A stretch of 64,000 bases of DNA from Asterella californica (Eukaryota; Streptophyta; Marchantiopsida; Marchantiales; Aytoniaceae), in contig JAYKYS010000010.1 in the NCBI GenBank assembly GCA_036924285.1, positions 15,351,001 through 15,415,000 on the forward strand. Direction: 5' to 3'. Position numbers and translations under genes: made by a program. Below, piece after piece: positions 34,436 to 45,399 of the stretch; position 1 is the stretch's first letter, and every line of letters begins with the position of its first letter. The notes beneath the pieces were generated by a model. That model saw only the letters and a program-made list of their open reading frames with translations. It made no database searches and was not told the origin of the DNA.

Positions 34436-37096
34436 TGTCGTGTCGTGGACTGGCTCCTACTTGAAATTCAGACTTCGATGCTTGTCGCTCCAAAGACACT
34501 CATGAGAAGAGCAAGCTAGGCCTTAGCTTATGAGCTTTTGGCACAATTTTGGATATTCATTTTCATCGCATCACTGGATAGAGCTCTTTGTCAACACTCC
34601 ATAAGCACTTCGTCTACTTTGTTTGGATGCCTAGTGGAGAAGTTACAAGACTCGAAAGATGGGTAAAACAAGCTAGACATGTAAACCCTCCGCGGTCCTA
34701 TCGATCAACTACCCTCCCGAGCTCTCAACCTCCACGATCGTCATCGATGAATCTGCAACATGTCGGACCTATCTCTCACTCAAGAGTCACCTCTGATGGG
34801 TTTGATGGAAGCACACCATGAACTTGAAGAAAAAAATGCTAAGTTCACTCATTCATACACCCATAAACTCATCAACTAAAATTCGTCATAAACTCATGAA
34901 CTAAAATCCTCCATTCTAACGACGTCTCTCAAGTTCTCACATGCTAAAATATCACATACTCTCTATATTACTCAAGTTGTCATTACGACGATGTGAAAAT
35001 AAGGATGAGGAGTTCTTCTCTATTCCTCTATTTATACATTCTAGGTTTTTACTTTGGTACTCTTCGGTAACTCAGCTGTAACTATTTTTATCAAGTTTTA
35101 CTAAGATATTACTTAAAATAAAAGCATTAATCACATGAGCTTCTTATCTTTTCAAATGGGCTTATTCCTTCAAAGTCAACAACTTCTAGAAGGATTTTGA
35201 AATATTCTCAAGGAATCTCTAATTTCCACCCCTCTACACTAAGATTTACTAAAAAAGAGACATGTGGAATCTCTTCTTGTTTTTAATGCCTACAAAGTCC
35301 ACAACTTTAATCCCACCACTAATATCAAGTCAAAAAAGATATAAGTGATACTTTCCACCTCCTTTCTACCTTTTAGACAAGATGACAAGATAGCAGTGCT
35401 CACTCTTTAAGAAATATCTGAATTCTGTCAAAAATACAACTAAGTTTAACCATAACTAACTTTAGCTACTTATGACTAACTTGATACCTCCTTAAAGTAC
35501 TTGGGCAACAAATAAATATTCTCAACACTTAGTTATAACTAAATATCTTACTAATAGACAAACTTCCTATGTGTAACATAGGTCGTTACAGGCCCCAGCT
35601 TACGAGCTTTTGGCACGACTTCGGATCTTCACTTTCAACGTGATTCGGAAGATGGGAAAATCAAGCTGGGCTCTAGTTTACTTGCCGACTGGATATTTGC
35701 AGCTTCAGGCGCTATACTAAGGACGCAAGGGGTTTGCTTCCTCATAATTGAAGAAAACTTGTACGTACAGAGATTGACATAAAGGGACAACTTAAGAGGT
35801 CTACTTGTTTCTGCGATCTGTCGATGGAAGGTTTGAGGATTTGAGAAGTCCAATGCATGCGCGCAAGGTGTCATTGGGTTCAGGTCTGTGCAGGCTACGT
35901 GTCGGTTAAGACGATTCTTGAAGAGACGGATCAGGGGGTATGTACTGGGGGGAAATTGAGACGCAAGGAGAGGATTTGGAGAGCTTCAGTAATCTATGAA
36001 GGAGAGTTGGACCGTTCGGGTCTTTCCGGAGTTCAAACTTGCTGTCCTTGGATCCATTGGGATCAGAACGCCGAGTTCTTCAGGAAATTGAAGACGACAC
36101 GAAGTTTCATCGGGCGGTTTAGGAGTTTTGAGTGAAATTGGCTCGCAGGGAAGCGCTTACGTCAGATTTTTCATCGCATGCGACCTGAAATTGGGTTGTT
36201 CTTCGCAATCGGTGAGCCAAGTTCTTCGTTCTTGGTGCCTACGCGTCATGGAGTCTTCATCTACGCATAGGAGAAGACCATGTGTGGATTGGATTGTTGG
36301 TTTGGGTATGATGAGCGATTTTATATCATAGGGAGTCGATTTACGTCTGCTTTTTGCAACCTGTGACTAAATTTCTTGCGCGATTTTGCAAAGAGAACTC
36401 CAAACGATTTGTTTGGAGTTAAGTTGGGTTCAGTGTAGCTAGATCTACCTACCAGAGAAGACAGATATCAGATCAGGCGATCCGTTTGAGCGGTGTGTGC
36501 GGTTTTAAGCCGCAGGGAGGAGTTTCGAAAGGTTCGGTCATCTGCGACAGAAAATCGAAGATATCTCGGCTGTAGGGAGTCGGATCTGAAGGTTTTCTGG
36601 GCCAACAAAGTAAGGAAAGAAGACCCTATCGACATCTGAAGACCGTTTGACGAAAGGAGAAAGTTCTCAGATAGACTTTTTATCGATTTTCATCCTTTGG
36701 AGTTCGTTAGAGATCTAGTTGGCTATATACAGCTTGTGGTAACTAGCTTTGGCTAAGAGCTTGTACATGGATGTGGTTTGGACTTGGGTTTCAATCGTGC
36801 TCTGTTTGTTAGCAAAGGGAAGTTTCTCTTGCTTTGAGCTACACTTCGGTGATTTTGGGTCACGATTGAGATTCAAGGGCTTTGAAGCAGATTACAGACC
36901 GCTCTGGTCTGTTTCTCAGTTTTGTGTTCTTAGGAAGAAAGAATCGGCAGTTTGTATACATTTGGAGTTGGTATATATTGCAGCATTCATTTTCGTGGTT
37001 GTTTTTCTTTGTCTTGTCTCTGTTCAGCACACAACATCTCCACAACCAAGAACCTCGCATTTTCTTGGACATCCTTCACGTAAAATCCGCCACGAT
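34436..37096 (+). repeat. 3' LTR of the gag-only element, interrupted by an insertion
   Basis: It matches the solo LTR from TGTCGTGTCGTGG to CCGCCACGA. Removing the 34680-35590 insertion leaves about 1.75 kb, the longest copy of this LTR in the window. The terminal part (36600-37096) is highly similar to 31465-31999 of the 5' LTR. A TATATA motif at about 36723-36730 lies in the stretch absent from the solo LTR. Confidence 0.7.
34680..35590 (-). mobile_element. Nested solo-LTR-like insertion
   Basis: The interrupted LTR is contiguous before AAGCTAG and after GGCCCCAGC. The inserted 911 bases read on the minus strand from TGTAACGACC to GGTTTACA, the TG...CA form of an LTR with a TGTAA/TTACA terminal inverted repeat. 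No target duplication is visible (AGACA before, GGCCC after), so the exact edges are uncertain. It contains no coding sequence. Confidence 0.5.
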
Positions 37097-37100
37097 ACGT

Positions 37101-38930
37101 GTTATTTTACATGTCTTCGCATGAAGTTTAAGATTTACGCTGGCACTTTAGAGGCTTGACGTGGTAACCTATGTGTGACCTATTAAGATACCACGTGGGT
37201 TAGGGCACAAAAAGACAAGAAGTGGAGCTATGGATTCTTATTGGTCCATTTTTATCTTTTGTGAAACTCTAAACTTAGAAGCAGAGGTCTTAAGGGGAGT
37301 TCGAGCTTTTAGTAAGGGCATTGAGAAATCTGAGAACACAGGAAGGGAGAGAACGCGTCGTGCACGTCACTATCACACAAAATTTCGATCGATTTGGAGC
37401 AATAAAGAAGGAGTTATGCCAAATTGAAGTTCAGATTGAGTTGAAATTGCATCACTTTAGTTGATTTTGGAGTTTTGAGTGTCAATTCCAGCAGAAAAGA
37501 GCTAATCGCTTGAAACATGCGTGGTTGCGTTCACTGTCAGCAGGGCTACGACTTTCCAAAATCTTTCATGTCATTTGAGTGATTGAGTAATTCAGGGTGA
37601 CCGTTGAAGCAGAGAGGGTCTGAAAAGCTCTCAATCTAGAGCAGCAACTTCAGAGAAAGAGATCTGGAGAACTGTGTACAATCAGGAGGCCAAATTTCAC
37701 AGAGATGTTCAGCATCTTGTAGACTCCAAATCCTGTAAGAATCATCGAAAGTGATCGAGACAATTTTCTGTTCTAGCTCGAAATAGCCATCTGGGTGTCA
37801 GAAATTACCGTAATCTCCTTATTCAGAACGTTTTTGTTCATATCTCGGTGCTAGAATCAGCGCCTGATCCTATTACTACTAGTTAGACCTAAATTTCACT
37901 TTCTGAGCATATTAGAGGATCCTACACACCTGCGTGAGTGTTTATAGCGACCTGTTGTAACCTGAAAAGCCTACCTCTTGAGTAAACAACCACAACCGAA
38001 ATCTCGACGCTTTCCTAGGTAGACGGATCACACTCCGACAACGCGGTAAAGTTATGCCCAAAAGATCCTATCAAAAATTGTTGGAAATGAACTCGTTCAA
38101 GGTACATCAGTTTGATCTAAAAGAGGTTTCGGAATGAAAATCTTGATGGTAGATAGAGGTCCATCTCTCAAACATCTCTCAAATATCCATACACAATCTA
38201 CACGACAAAGAGATCCATAGGATATCAATACTTAAACATACTCACATACATAAGACCACCACAATGTATATCTACGAGTAAGCACTTTAATCTTTTATGA
38301 TCGATTGTCATCATAGGTCACTCTTCTTTCCTTTAAAGTCTCAAAATACAAAATAAGATAGGTGCACGAGCAATTGGTGGTTCACCAACCGCTCATCTTT
38401 AGATTCTTTCTCTTTGGGGTTTTTAGAACCGGGTGGTAATACCTTTCACTAGTTGAAACCCCGATTACTGATGGTTGGGACTGTTATCTTAGAGCTGCTC
38501 TGCACCTACATTTTTAAAACTGCAGAAAGTTCACGTATGCGAATGAGGGTTGGTAATAAAGTGGAGGTCCAGACTGCGTACAGTTTCAAACTGTGACGAG
38601 AGTTGGAGCAGAATCGTACAGTTTCTGTAATTTAGGATATGGTTTCAAAATAAGTACTTTTCAGTTCAGTTTTCATAGTTTCGAGCGCGGTAAGAGCCAG
38701 TCCTGCCACATTATTTTATTTCGCGAAACTGCAGAGTCTAGTGCAGAAACAAATGTCAAAAATGTCCCCCTAGATGGTGAAACTGAGACAGGTTCGGTGA
38801 AACCAAACTGCACAAAAAATGCCAGAAACTGCGATGAAAAATGTCTAGAAACGTTAATTGCAGAGACTCTCTTAGTTGGAAAATAAATTACACTTTTACA
38901 GTTGAGGAAAAAAGTACATCTTTCATATAA
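37101..38930. other. Intergenic; part may be an unplaced LTR or leader
   Basis: No gene supported. The stretch 37370-38040 has a style typical of retroelement LTR/leader DNA (GATCGATTTGGAGC, AGTTATGCC), and similar wording is found inside the Copia element at 48040-48065, but no ends could be set. An 8-bp inverted repeat ACGTGGTA/TACCACGT lies at about 37159-37198. From 38490 many AACTGCA/CAGTTT motifs occur. Confidence 0.35.
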
Positions 38931-38934
38931 GCCT

Positions 38935-39423
38935 GGGCCCCAGTTCGGATTGAAACCGAACTCTGGTTTTCAACGGTTTAAGGTACGTGAATTGCGATTT
39001 GGTTTGGTTCAAGTTAAACACAATACACTGTGCATGTTTAATTGGTTTGGTTTAAACTTCGGTAGAAATGGTTTAGTTCAGGTGCAGATGGTTCGAACTG
39101 CGATTTAAACAGTTCAAGTCACAGCTTAAATAATTTGTAATATCATGACATTATGTTTAAATGTAGAAATTTTTTTTTTTTTATTATAAAGTATATATGA
39201 ATTGATCAATTCATTTAAATAGTTCGAACTATAGTTTATACAGTTTGGTTCAAAGTGGTTAATGTTTTAAATATATTGGTTTCATGTTTGGGTAGTTCTG
39301 TTTAAATGATTTCGTGGTTTAAAACTTCAATTTATACAATTTTTGGTTTAAATAGTTCGGTTAAGATTTTCTTTAACCAGTTAAGTCCAGACTTTTTCAA
39401 ACCGGTTTGAACCAAACCGGAGC
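38935..39423. mobile_element. GGTTT-rich element with terminal inverted repeats (MITE-like)
   Basis: The left end GGGCCCCAGTTCGG, followed by AAACCG, resembles the complement of the right end (GGCTCCGGTTTGGTTC, AAACCG; plus 39401-39423), about three quarters identical over 22 bases. The interior is dominated by GGTTT/AACCA motifs and AT-rich DNA with a poly(T) run at about 39171-39182. Such sequence is common in plant DNA-transposon derivatives. No transposase, and no clear target duplication. Confidence 0.4.
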
Positions 39424-39689
39424 CTACTTTCATGTAAGCAAAGCTACGACTTATTCTGATGAGCAAGCTTTACGATATTATCAGGTATCATGGATTCATC
39501 ATTCCATCTCTTGAACAAATGAAGGGAATTCTGGTCTCGCTCGTGTAAGAAGTCCTGTAGGGAACTGGCCGAGAGGTGTATAATTCTTGGTCGTGTAATA
39601 CTGCAATCTGACCCTGCTGGATATCGAGGCAAAATACCGTATTGTGGGTTCTTACCGAGTGCGTAACTGAATCCGTCTAGATTTAGACC

Positions 39690-39740
39690 TCAGGGTTTAG
39701 GCCCGGGTTTAGGTTTAAACTTTAAACCCTAAACCTTAGG
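39690..39740. repeat. Telomere-like TTTAGGG motifs in inverted arrangement
   Basis: AGGGTTTAGGCCCGGGTTTAGG is followed by TTTAAACTTTAAACCCTAAA and a further CC. The right half is close to the complement of the left half. The plant telomere unit is TTTAGGG; only about two units exist on each side, so this may be chance or an eroded interstitial telomeric site. Confidence 0.45.
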
Positions 39741-39979
39741 AGAGGCTGCACAACATTAGGCCGTTTCGAAATCATTGGATCTATTCTGCAGTAGTAGTAC
39801 AACTCTTTCATCATAGGTAAACTCAGCAAGACAAATGAAACGTCACTAAACCCACGTGGTGATCACATCATGGTCTATGGAACCAGGGTTTATCCTAGCT
39901 ACTTGCCTAGATTAATAATTATCGTTAGGAAGAGTATAGTGCGGCGTGGTGCAATGATGAAATAGTTTCACAATAAAAG

Positions 39980-40414
39980 ATGAAGCTCTATATGAGACGT
40001 ATAACGTCAGGATATACTATCGTAGTACTCGAGTATCCCTGGAATAAGTCCCATAATATTATAGATCGCAGAGAGGAGGCCTACTTCCGTTTTCTCATGC
40101 CATTCATGGACAAGAATAAAGAAACAACAGCAATATTCTTTTGCTATTTCCAGCATCCAGCTAGATATCATCATGCCCACTTTCGCCCTCACTGGCTCTC
40201 GACTGCAGAAGACATCAACTTTCGATTCGTGCTCATAGCGGCCATGTTTCAGTTCCAGTGCAGTTCGTGTCATGTCATGAGTGTCTGTCCAGAATCCAGA
40301 CCATTGCCAGTGTTCTCCTTCATTGTACATCTTTCGCAACACTTTCATAAAGCTTTTCTCTTTAGTGTTTCAAAACCCATGAATATCAACAACCTTTATA
40401 GAAAACTAAACTAA
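39980..40414 (+). CDS. Uncharacterised 144-codon ORF with an antisense 113-codon ORF
   Basis: A frame with a true ATG at 39980 stays open for 144 codons. The opposite strand is also open from an ATG at 40348 to a stop ending at 40007. Only one, if either, can be real. The minus product (for example KVDVFCSREPVRAKVGMMIS) has slightly more globular-protein-like composition; the plus product is rich in Phe, His and aromatic residues. Neither has a motif I recognise, and the surrounding DNA shows no promoter or retroelement context. Confidence 0.2.
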   Translation: MKLYMRRITSGYTIVVLEYPWNKSHNIIDRREEAYFRFLMPFMDKNKETTAIFFCYFQHPARYHHAHFRPHWLSTAEDINFRFVLIAAMFQFQCSSCHVMSVCPESRPLPVFSFIVHLSQHFHKAFLFSVSKPMNINNLYRKLN

Positions 40415-41039
40415 ATTTATAACACATCAATATCTTGTTTGCAACCATTGTTTGCAGTCCCATGTTCAGAGTGGCGTGGGATAGAATCCCCCTCGGAGAG
40501 TTTCAATCGATCAACAAAGTAGTAGTTTCCTGCTGGGTAAAACATTCTTAATTTATAAGGGTATTTTTGTAGAGTAATTTGAAGTACTTTAATCATAAAA
40601 AACACTAGTTCGAATAAGAGTATTCGTTACTGCGTTCTTACGGTTCTTGATGAATGATCTTATGGTTTCTTGCTGAGTTGTTTTACGTTCTAACAGGTGT
40701 CGTCTTTACATTTATAACTTTATAAATTATTCAAGTTTTATGCCATAGAAAGCTCTGGTGCCGGTTCTTTACGGGATGTTCAATGCTACCCTTTGTTGCG
40801 GCCTCATGAGCATCTTACATCCCAGAAGGTACACGTGGCAGAGCATTAGTATTCCGCAACACGTAAAACACTAATAATTTTTTTTTTTTAATAGCGTACG
40901 ATCACAGACAAAAAGTATAAAATGTCAAAAAATGTCAAATTTCGGTAACGAGTGTTACGCTAGCATAAGCCACTCCCTCGGGCAGCTGCTTAGGCTCGTA
41001 ACCACACTCGCTATACAAAAAGCTCCACAACAAACAAGA
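40415..41039. other. Intergenic, nothing recognised
   Basis: AT-rich, with a poly(T) run near 40880. No ORF with domain support and no repeat copy identified. Confidence 0.4.
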
Positions 41040-41350
41040 CCTAAAAGTGATGCATACCCCAAGTGACCCATAAGTAGTCCTAGTAACCAGAAAATCTCTT
41101 TCTGCGATTTTCACAAAACCAACGTAAACCGTTAAACATAAAACGGTTTTGACTTTAGAACTTTCATGCATCTATGACGTAAATAATTCATTAAATCTTT
41201 CTACGAGCTTTAGCCTTTGTAATTCACTTCCAAACAAACTGATTAGTATTCATTGAGAAATGTAAATACGGAATTTTCAAGTTTTTCTTGGAACAAAATC
41301 CGAAATTCTTTCTTACCTAAAGTACACTGTTGAAAAAGGACTATTCCTTT
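41040..41350 (-). repeat. Dispersed repeat family, copy 3 (minus orientation)
   Basis: The reverse complement is co-linear with 7855-8060: TTGTTCCAAG, CTTGAAAATTCCG, ACATTTCTCAATGAATACTA, TTTGTTTGGAAGTGAATTAC. It also aligns directly with 59370-59660 (AGTCCTAGTAACCAGAA and AGTCCTAATAACCAGAA). Confidence 0.55.
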
Positions 41351-42014
41351 CCCATCTTTTATACCGGCACCGAGATCTGATAGAAAGAATTAAAAAGTAA
41401 CCCAAACATACATGTGAGCTAAATGCAAATCCATAAGAAAAATCCACAAGAGACAAATAAGCAAGTGGCAACTACAGGAGCCTTAGCCCAGTCACATGCG
41501 CACTTGTCATCAAAAGCTTCTTACCGTTTACGGTTGACGGTTCATTTGCTCCGCTTTTAAGATGACGGAACGGATCTCTCACATGACGCGGACGGAGAGT
41601 GTGTCCATCAAGCAGCTCCGTGGCGACGACGGGTTGCTGTAGGTTATATGGAACGCAGCAGCACATCAAAGGTTTGGCGTCTTCTTGTTGTAACACGTTC
41701 TCGAATGAGAATGAATGAATGAGACGAATAATGGAAAAGGAAGATGGAGGATGTGATGTGAATAAGCATCCCCATCGCCGATGCCAGAACTTGACAGAAA
41801 CGGGAAAACCGGATTCGCTGCCGTGAACGTAGCCCTAACATATTATCGTAGACTGAAAAGACGGCGACATTTTCGACACACAGCTGAAGCCTTTTGTTTC
41901 GGGAGAGGGAGTCTTTTTTTGATGTTATAACTGTTATATATAACTGTTATATATATTTTTTAAGTTAAGTTTAATAAAAATTAAACTAATAATTTAAATG
42001 TTATATGTTAATTA

Positions 42015-42232
42015 TTCCTGGAAACGCGGAACTGTGATTTGAAAACCCATAAGTGTAGTGCAAGACTTCGCGCTTCAGGGGGTACAAGTGCGGGAGACTA
42101 CTTCACTACATGAATACATTAATTAAAACATTAATTTATTGCCTAACCCTTCCCGTCGGAAGGGTTAGGCAATAAATTAATAGAGGTTGCAGCCCTCTTC
42201 CATCTTCAGATGGAAGAGGTGAATAAGCAGCC
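42015..42232 (+). repeat. Paired-hairpin repeat, copy 2
   Basis: Hairpin a (42130-42181) has 24-bp perfect arms and a four-base CGTC loop. Hairpin b core (42194-42219) has 12-bp perfect arms (CCTCTTCCATCT) with a two-base loop. The upstream part matches copy 1 (GGAAACGCG, CATAAGT, CGCGCTTCAG, TACAAGT). Where copy 1 has ACCTAACC paired with GGTTAGGT, this copy has GCCTAACC paired with GGTTAGGC, a compensated change. Confidence 0.8.
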
Positions 42233-43949
42233 TTGACGAAATAATTGACAAAGCGAGATTCCTCGGTGTTTTAATCATTCCAGTCCACTTCCAGATGTAG
42301 ATTTGGTTATGGTCTTCCAACGAGATCACTTAGCAGCAGGTGCTAGCAGTATGAGGCTAAGAAGATGTTGAGAGAGTAAGGAGTTGCAGCGGGGTGCCGA
42401 ATTTAGGTGTCTCACTGTAGCTGGAGCATATGTGCGTGTATGACACGACAAAAGCGAGTCATGGGAACTCTCAAGTGCCACAATCCTTAAAAGGCTGTGT
42501 TTGATCTTCTTGCCTCGGTTGTGTGAGATTGATTTGACGGAGTATGAATGAAGTCTATTCATTCATTCATAGACTATCGTAGTAGGACTTGTTGTTGCGT
42601 GTAGAGTATCGTGACATTTTCTCGATTCTTCTTTGATGTGGAATGTGTTATAGAAATGATTATAATCTTCACAATTATGTGATATCGAATAGAATTTCAG
42701 TTGAATCTTATGTACATATTATATTTGAAATGATATATTTTTGAAATTCACGCATTCAAAAAATATTTGTCTCTAAGTGGACACAACTTTTTCAGATTCA
42801 GTGCCGTTGCTCCATGAAGTTCATTAGCTGATGTCTGATAATTCTGAAGCAAAATATAATATCTCACCGTTCATTCACAATAAATGTGCTATCTGTGCGC
42901 AGTAATATTTTCAAGGGTTCAAGTTTCTGAGTAGAAACCATCTTCCGGTAGAAAGAATCTTGAATCTTTTAGAAATGAAGCGAAAGCCATCTATTGCATG
43001 ATAATACGAAAAAATATACATATACAAGCGAAAAACTGTAACCATCAGATAGTAAAATTATCGAAAATCAAATAATAATAATTATGAAAATGTATTACGT
43101 TCTAGTTTCTGTCTCATAGAAAAATTCCAAAAAGTTCTAAAAAATGGTTAATTTCCAAAAATCGATGAATTCTAGAACTTCGGCAGCTGATTAACTACAG
43201 GAATTTATTAATCGCTTTGATTTTCTTGTTTACTATTTTTCAGTGCCGAGTTTGATTCTGATTTCTGTTTTCGATTAGCGAGTATGTGGTGGTAACAGAA
43301 TTAGAATTATATAATACTTTTTATTTGATTTGATTTATGATAAAAGATTTTCCGCAGAAAAAGTGATGATAACATAATTAATTTAAACTCCCATGAGTTC
43401 AAAAGACTGAACTTGAGGGTAAAATGATATAGAGCCAATCAGAAGTAGAGAAACCTAGAACGGTAAGTGTGGAGGGATGTCCAAGTTATCTAGCGTCTAA
43501 ACGATACTGTAATATTCTCCGGATAAGATAAGATAAGATAATATAAAAAGAAGAAGAAGAGACGTTGCCTTTGTTGGGTAGTTGTTGGCCACTTTTATCA
43601 TGCGACGTTGTTTGTCATGCGACGTTGTTGTAGACTGATAGAGTAAAGTCGCTGCATTGACTCCAAATGGAGCGATAAAACATCCCATTTTCCCACTCTC
43701 CTGGTTGGTCACTTTGACACAAACTTGGCGTTTTCCTTTTACTTTGATTCTCTTCATTTGGACCGTGATACTTGTTCTGGTGCCGTGATTACAGCGTAAC
43801 GTTGTCGGTACTGGGACTACAGTTGCAGTTCATCGTAAGGGGACTTTCGGCGCGTTCTAGATGGACCCTTCACCGGAACAGCAAAAGCTTACTGAGCACT
43901 TTGTTTTCCTGTTGAAAAGCTTTTCAGGTAAGTATGTCACAACTGAAGA
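42233..43949. other. Intergenic, nothing recognised
   Basis: AT-rich from 42600 to 43500. Small details: an AGTCTAT...ATAGACT stem near 42549-42572, (AAGAT)n at about 43520-43540, and a duplicated CATGCGACGTTGTT near 43598-43631. No gene supported. Confidence 0.4.
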
Positions 43950-44020
43950 TTCGATAGCTGAGATGGTTAAATCTCAGACCTCTAAGCGAAAGGTCTCGGG
44001 TTTAGACTTTCTTGCTCTCG
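43950..44020 (+). repeat. tRNA-like SINE head or decayed tRNA
   Basis: An A-box-like TAGCTGAGATGGTTAA (43955-43970) overlaps a perfect 5-bp D-arm stem (TGAGA/TCTCA). An anticodon-arm-like stem GACCT/AGGTC (43977-43981, 43991-43995) carries a nine-base loop, and a weak B box GGGTTTAGACT lies at 43998-44008. The acceptor stem does not pair. The loop sequence CTAAGCGAA recalls arginine tRNAs, but the assignment is uncertain. Confidence 0.4.
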
Positions 44021-44811
44021 ATTAGAAATGTAACAAAGTCGTTGCCTTGTGAAACTGATCTGTGTACGTTGTGATTACCCACAAAAGATAGTCCGATGTC
44101 CCTTGAAAGGATAAACAGACAAGATAAACCTTTTCATTTATATAAGGAACATGCCACGTGGCAACTATAGCCCTACCGTCTTCCCCCAACAAAGCTCTAG
44201 GTTGATTAAACGAATAAAATGCATACTAGGCATATTAGTCAAATAGAATGCCCAGGTCTACTGTTTTAACTGAAATTGATTTATTTGATGTTTGAAGATG
44301 ATTAACCACACATTGATAAGCATCATGAGGAAATTGAAAATGTTTTGAAATGCATTTAATGAAATTAGAATACTAGTAAATAGAAAGATTTGTATGTAAA
44401 TTATAGTTAAAATATATTTGAAAATATAATTCTCCAGAAGTTGAATAAATAGTAACTAAAATATATTGTAAAAATGCATTCTTGTAAGATGAATATGCTT
44501 CACAGCGCTCTCTCGTTACAAGGGAACGCAAAATTAGGAATCTTTTAAGTTTATTTATATACAAGACATAAATGAACTAAAACATGATTTTTTCTCCTCA
44601 ACTGTCGTAACTATTGATATTCCAACAATGTATATTTTTTATCGTGAATTTATAACTCATGTACCCATAGGCGTTCTATTTTGTTAACACTCTATTTGAA
44701 TAAATGAATAAATCTTTTCAAAAGATAATATTATATAAAAAAATTAATACAACACCTAGGCGATGTGTTCGGGGGAAGACAGTAGCTCTTCATTCAAAAG
44801 TGAGGCACCCT
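44021..44811. other. AT-rich intergenic DNA
   Basis: No gene or repeat copy recognised. Confidence 0.4.
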
Positions 44812-44912
44812 CGCATATTCACCTCTTCGAAACTTCAGGAGAAGGGAATATTCATAGGAGGTTTAATTTATTACCTAACTTCTCGTCAAGAAGGATTAGG
44901 TATAAATAAATT
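44812..44912 (-). repeat. Paired-hairpin repeat, copy 3 (minus orientation)
   Basis: The order is reversed: hairpin b (44812-44855; CGCATATTCACCTCTTC, GAAGGGAATATTCA) is followed by hairpin a (44863-44912; AATTTATTACCTAA...TTAGGTATAAATAAATT around TCTCGTCAAG). Pairing is imperfect but clear. Confidence 0.65.
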
Positions 44913-45254
44913 TTCTGATTAATTAATTATTTGAGCTGAAACAGGCTGCCATACTTCAGTCCTGCAAGGTGAGTCTGGGCCCTTGCACAGATGGGTTAAG
45001 TCTGGCTCCTTCCACACATGTTGGTTTAGTTAAGATATAATAATTAGAGAATAGCTTAATGATTTTACCTACTTAAAGTATAATATTATTTAACACATAT
45101 ATCTTTTTTCTACATCATCATGAGAGAACTCAAAATCGAGAGTAAGTTTAGATCTTTTTTTACTTGCGGTTCCCTCTCACTCAATTTAACTTACACTTTC
45201 TATCGTATTTAGTGTAACCCAAAGTAATTTAGTGAGGTAGATTTGGAATACCTC

Positions 45255-45357
45255 TTGCATATTCACCTTTTCCTTCTTCAGAAGAGAGGAATAAAGCAAA
45301 GTTGTTCAGTTTATCACCTAACTCTTCTTGCAAGAAGAGCTATATCATAAACTGAAC
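45255..45357 (-). repeat. Paired-hairpin repeat, copy 4 (minus orientation)
   Basis: Hairpin b is at 45255-45299 (TTGCATATTCACC...GAATAAAGCAA) and hairpin a at 45304-45357 (outer arms GTTCAGTTTAT/ATAAACTGAAC, inner arms CTCTTCTTG/CAAGAAGAG). The outer arm sequence is unlike that of the other copies, yet pairs perfectly. It abuts the second gag relic. Confidence 0.7.
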
Positions 45358-45399
45358 CTTTAACAAAATTTAATATTTGACAAGAGAAGAAACCGGTCT

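Larger units (their letters stand above)
31086..37100 (+). mobile_element. Gag-only LTR retroelement with target-site duplication
   Basis: The outer 5 bases are TACGT on both sides (31086-31090 and 37096-37100), a perfect target duplication. Order: 5' LTR (31091-31999), leader, zinc-knuckle gag (about 32334-33415), gag tail and decayed DNA to 34420, polypurine tract (34424-34435), 3' LTR (34436-37096). The internal part is about 2.4 kb and no protease, reverse transcriptase or integrase was found, so this is a non-autonomous or internally deleted Gypsy-like element. The 3' LTR is interrupted by another insertion, and the 5' LTR has an internal deletion of about 0.9 kb relative to it. Confidence 0.75.

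Noticed and set aside
43950..44020. Functional arginine tRNA
   Set aside because: The acceptor stem fails to pair, the anticodon loop has nine bases and the B box is poor.
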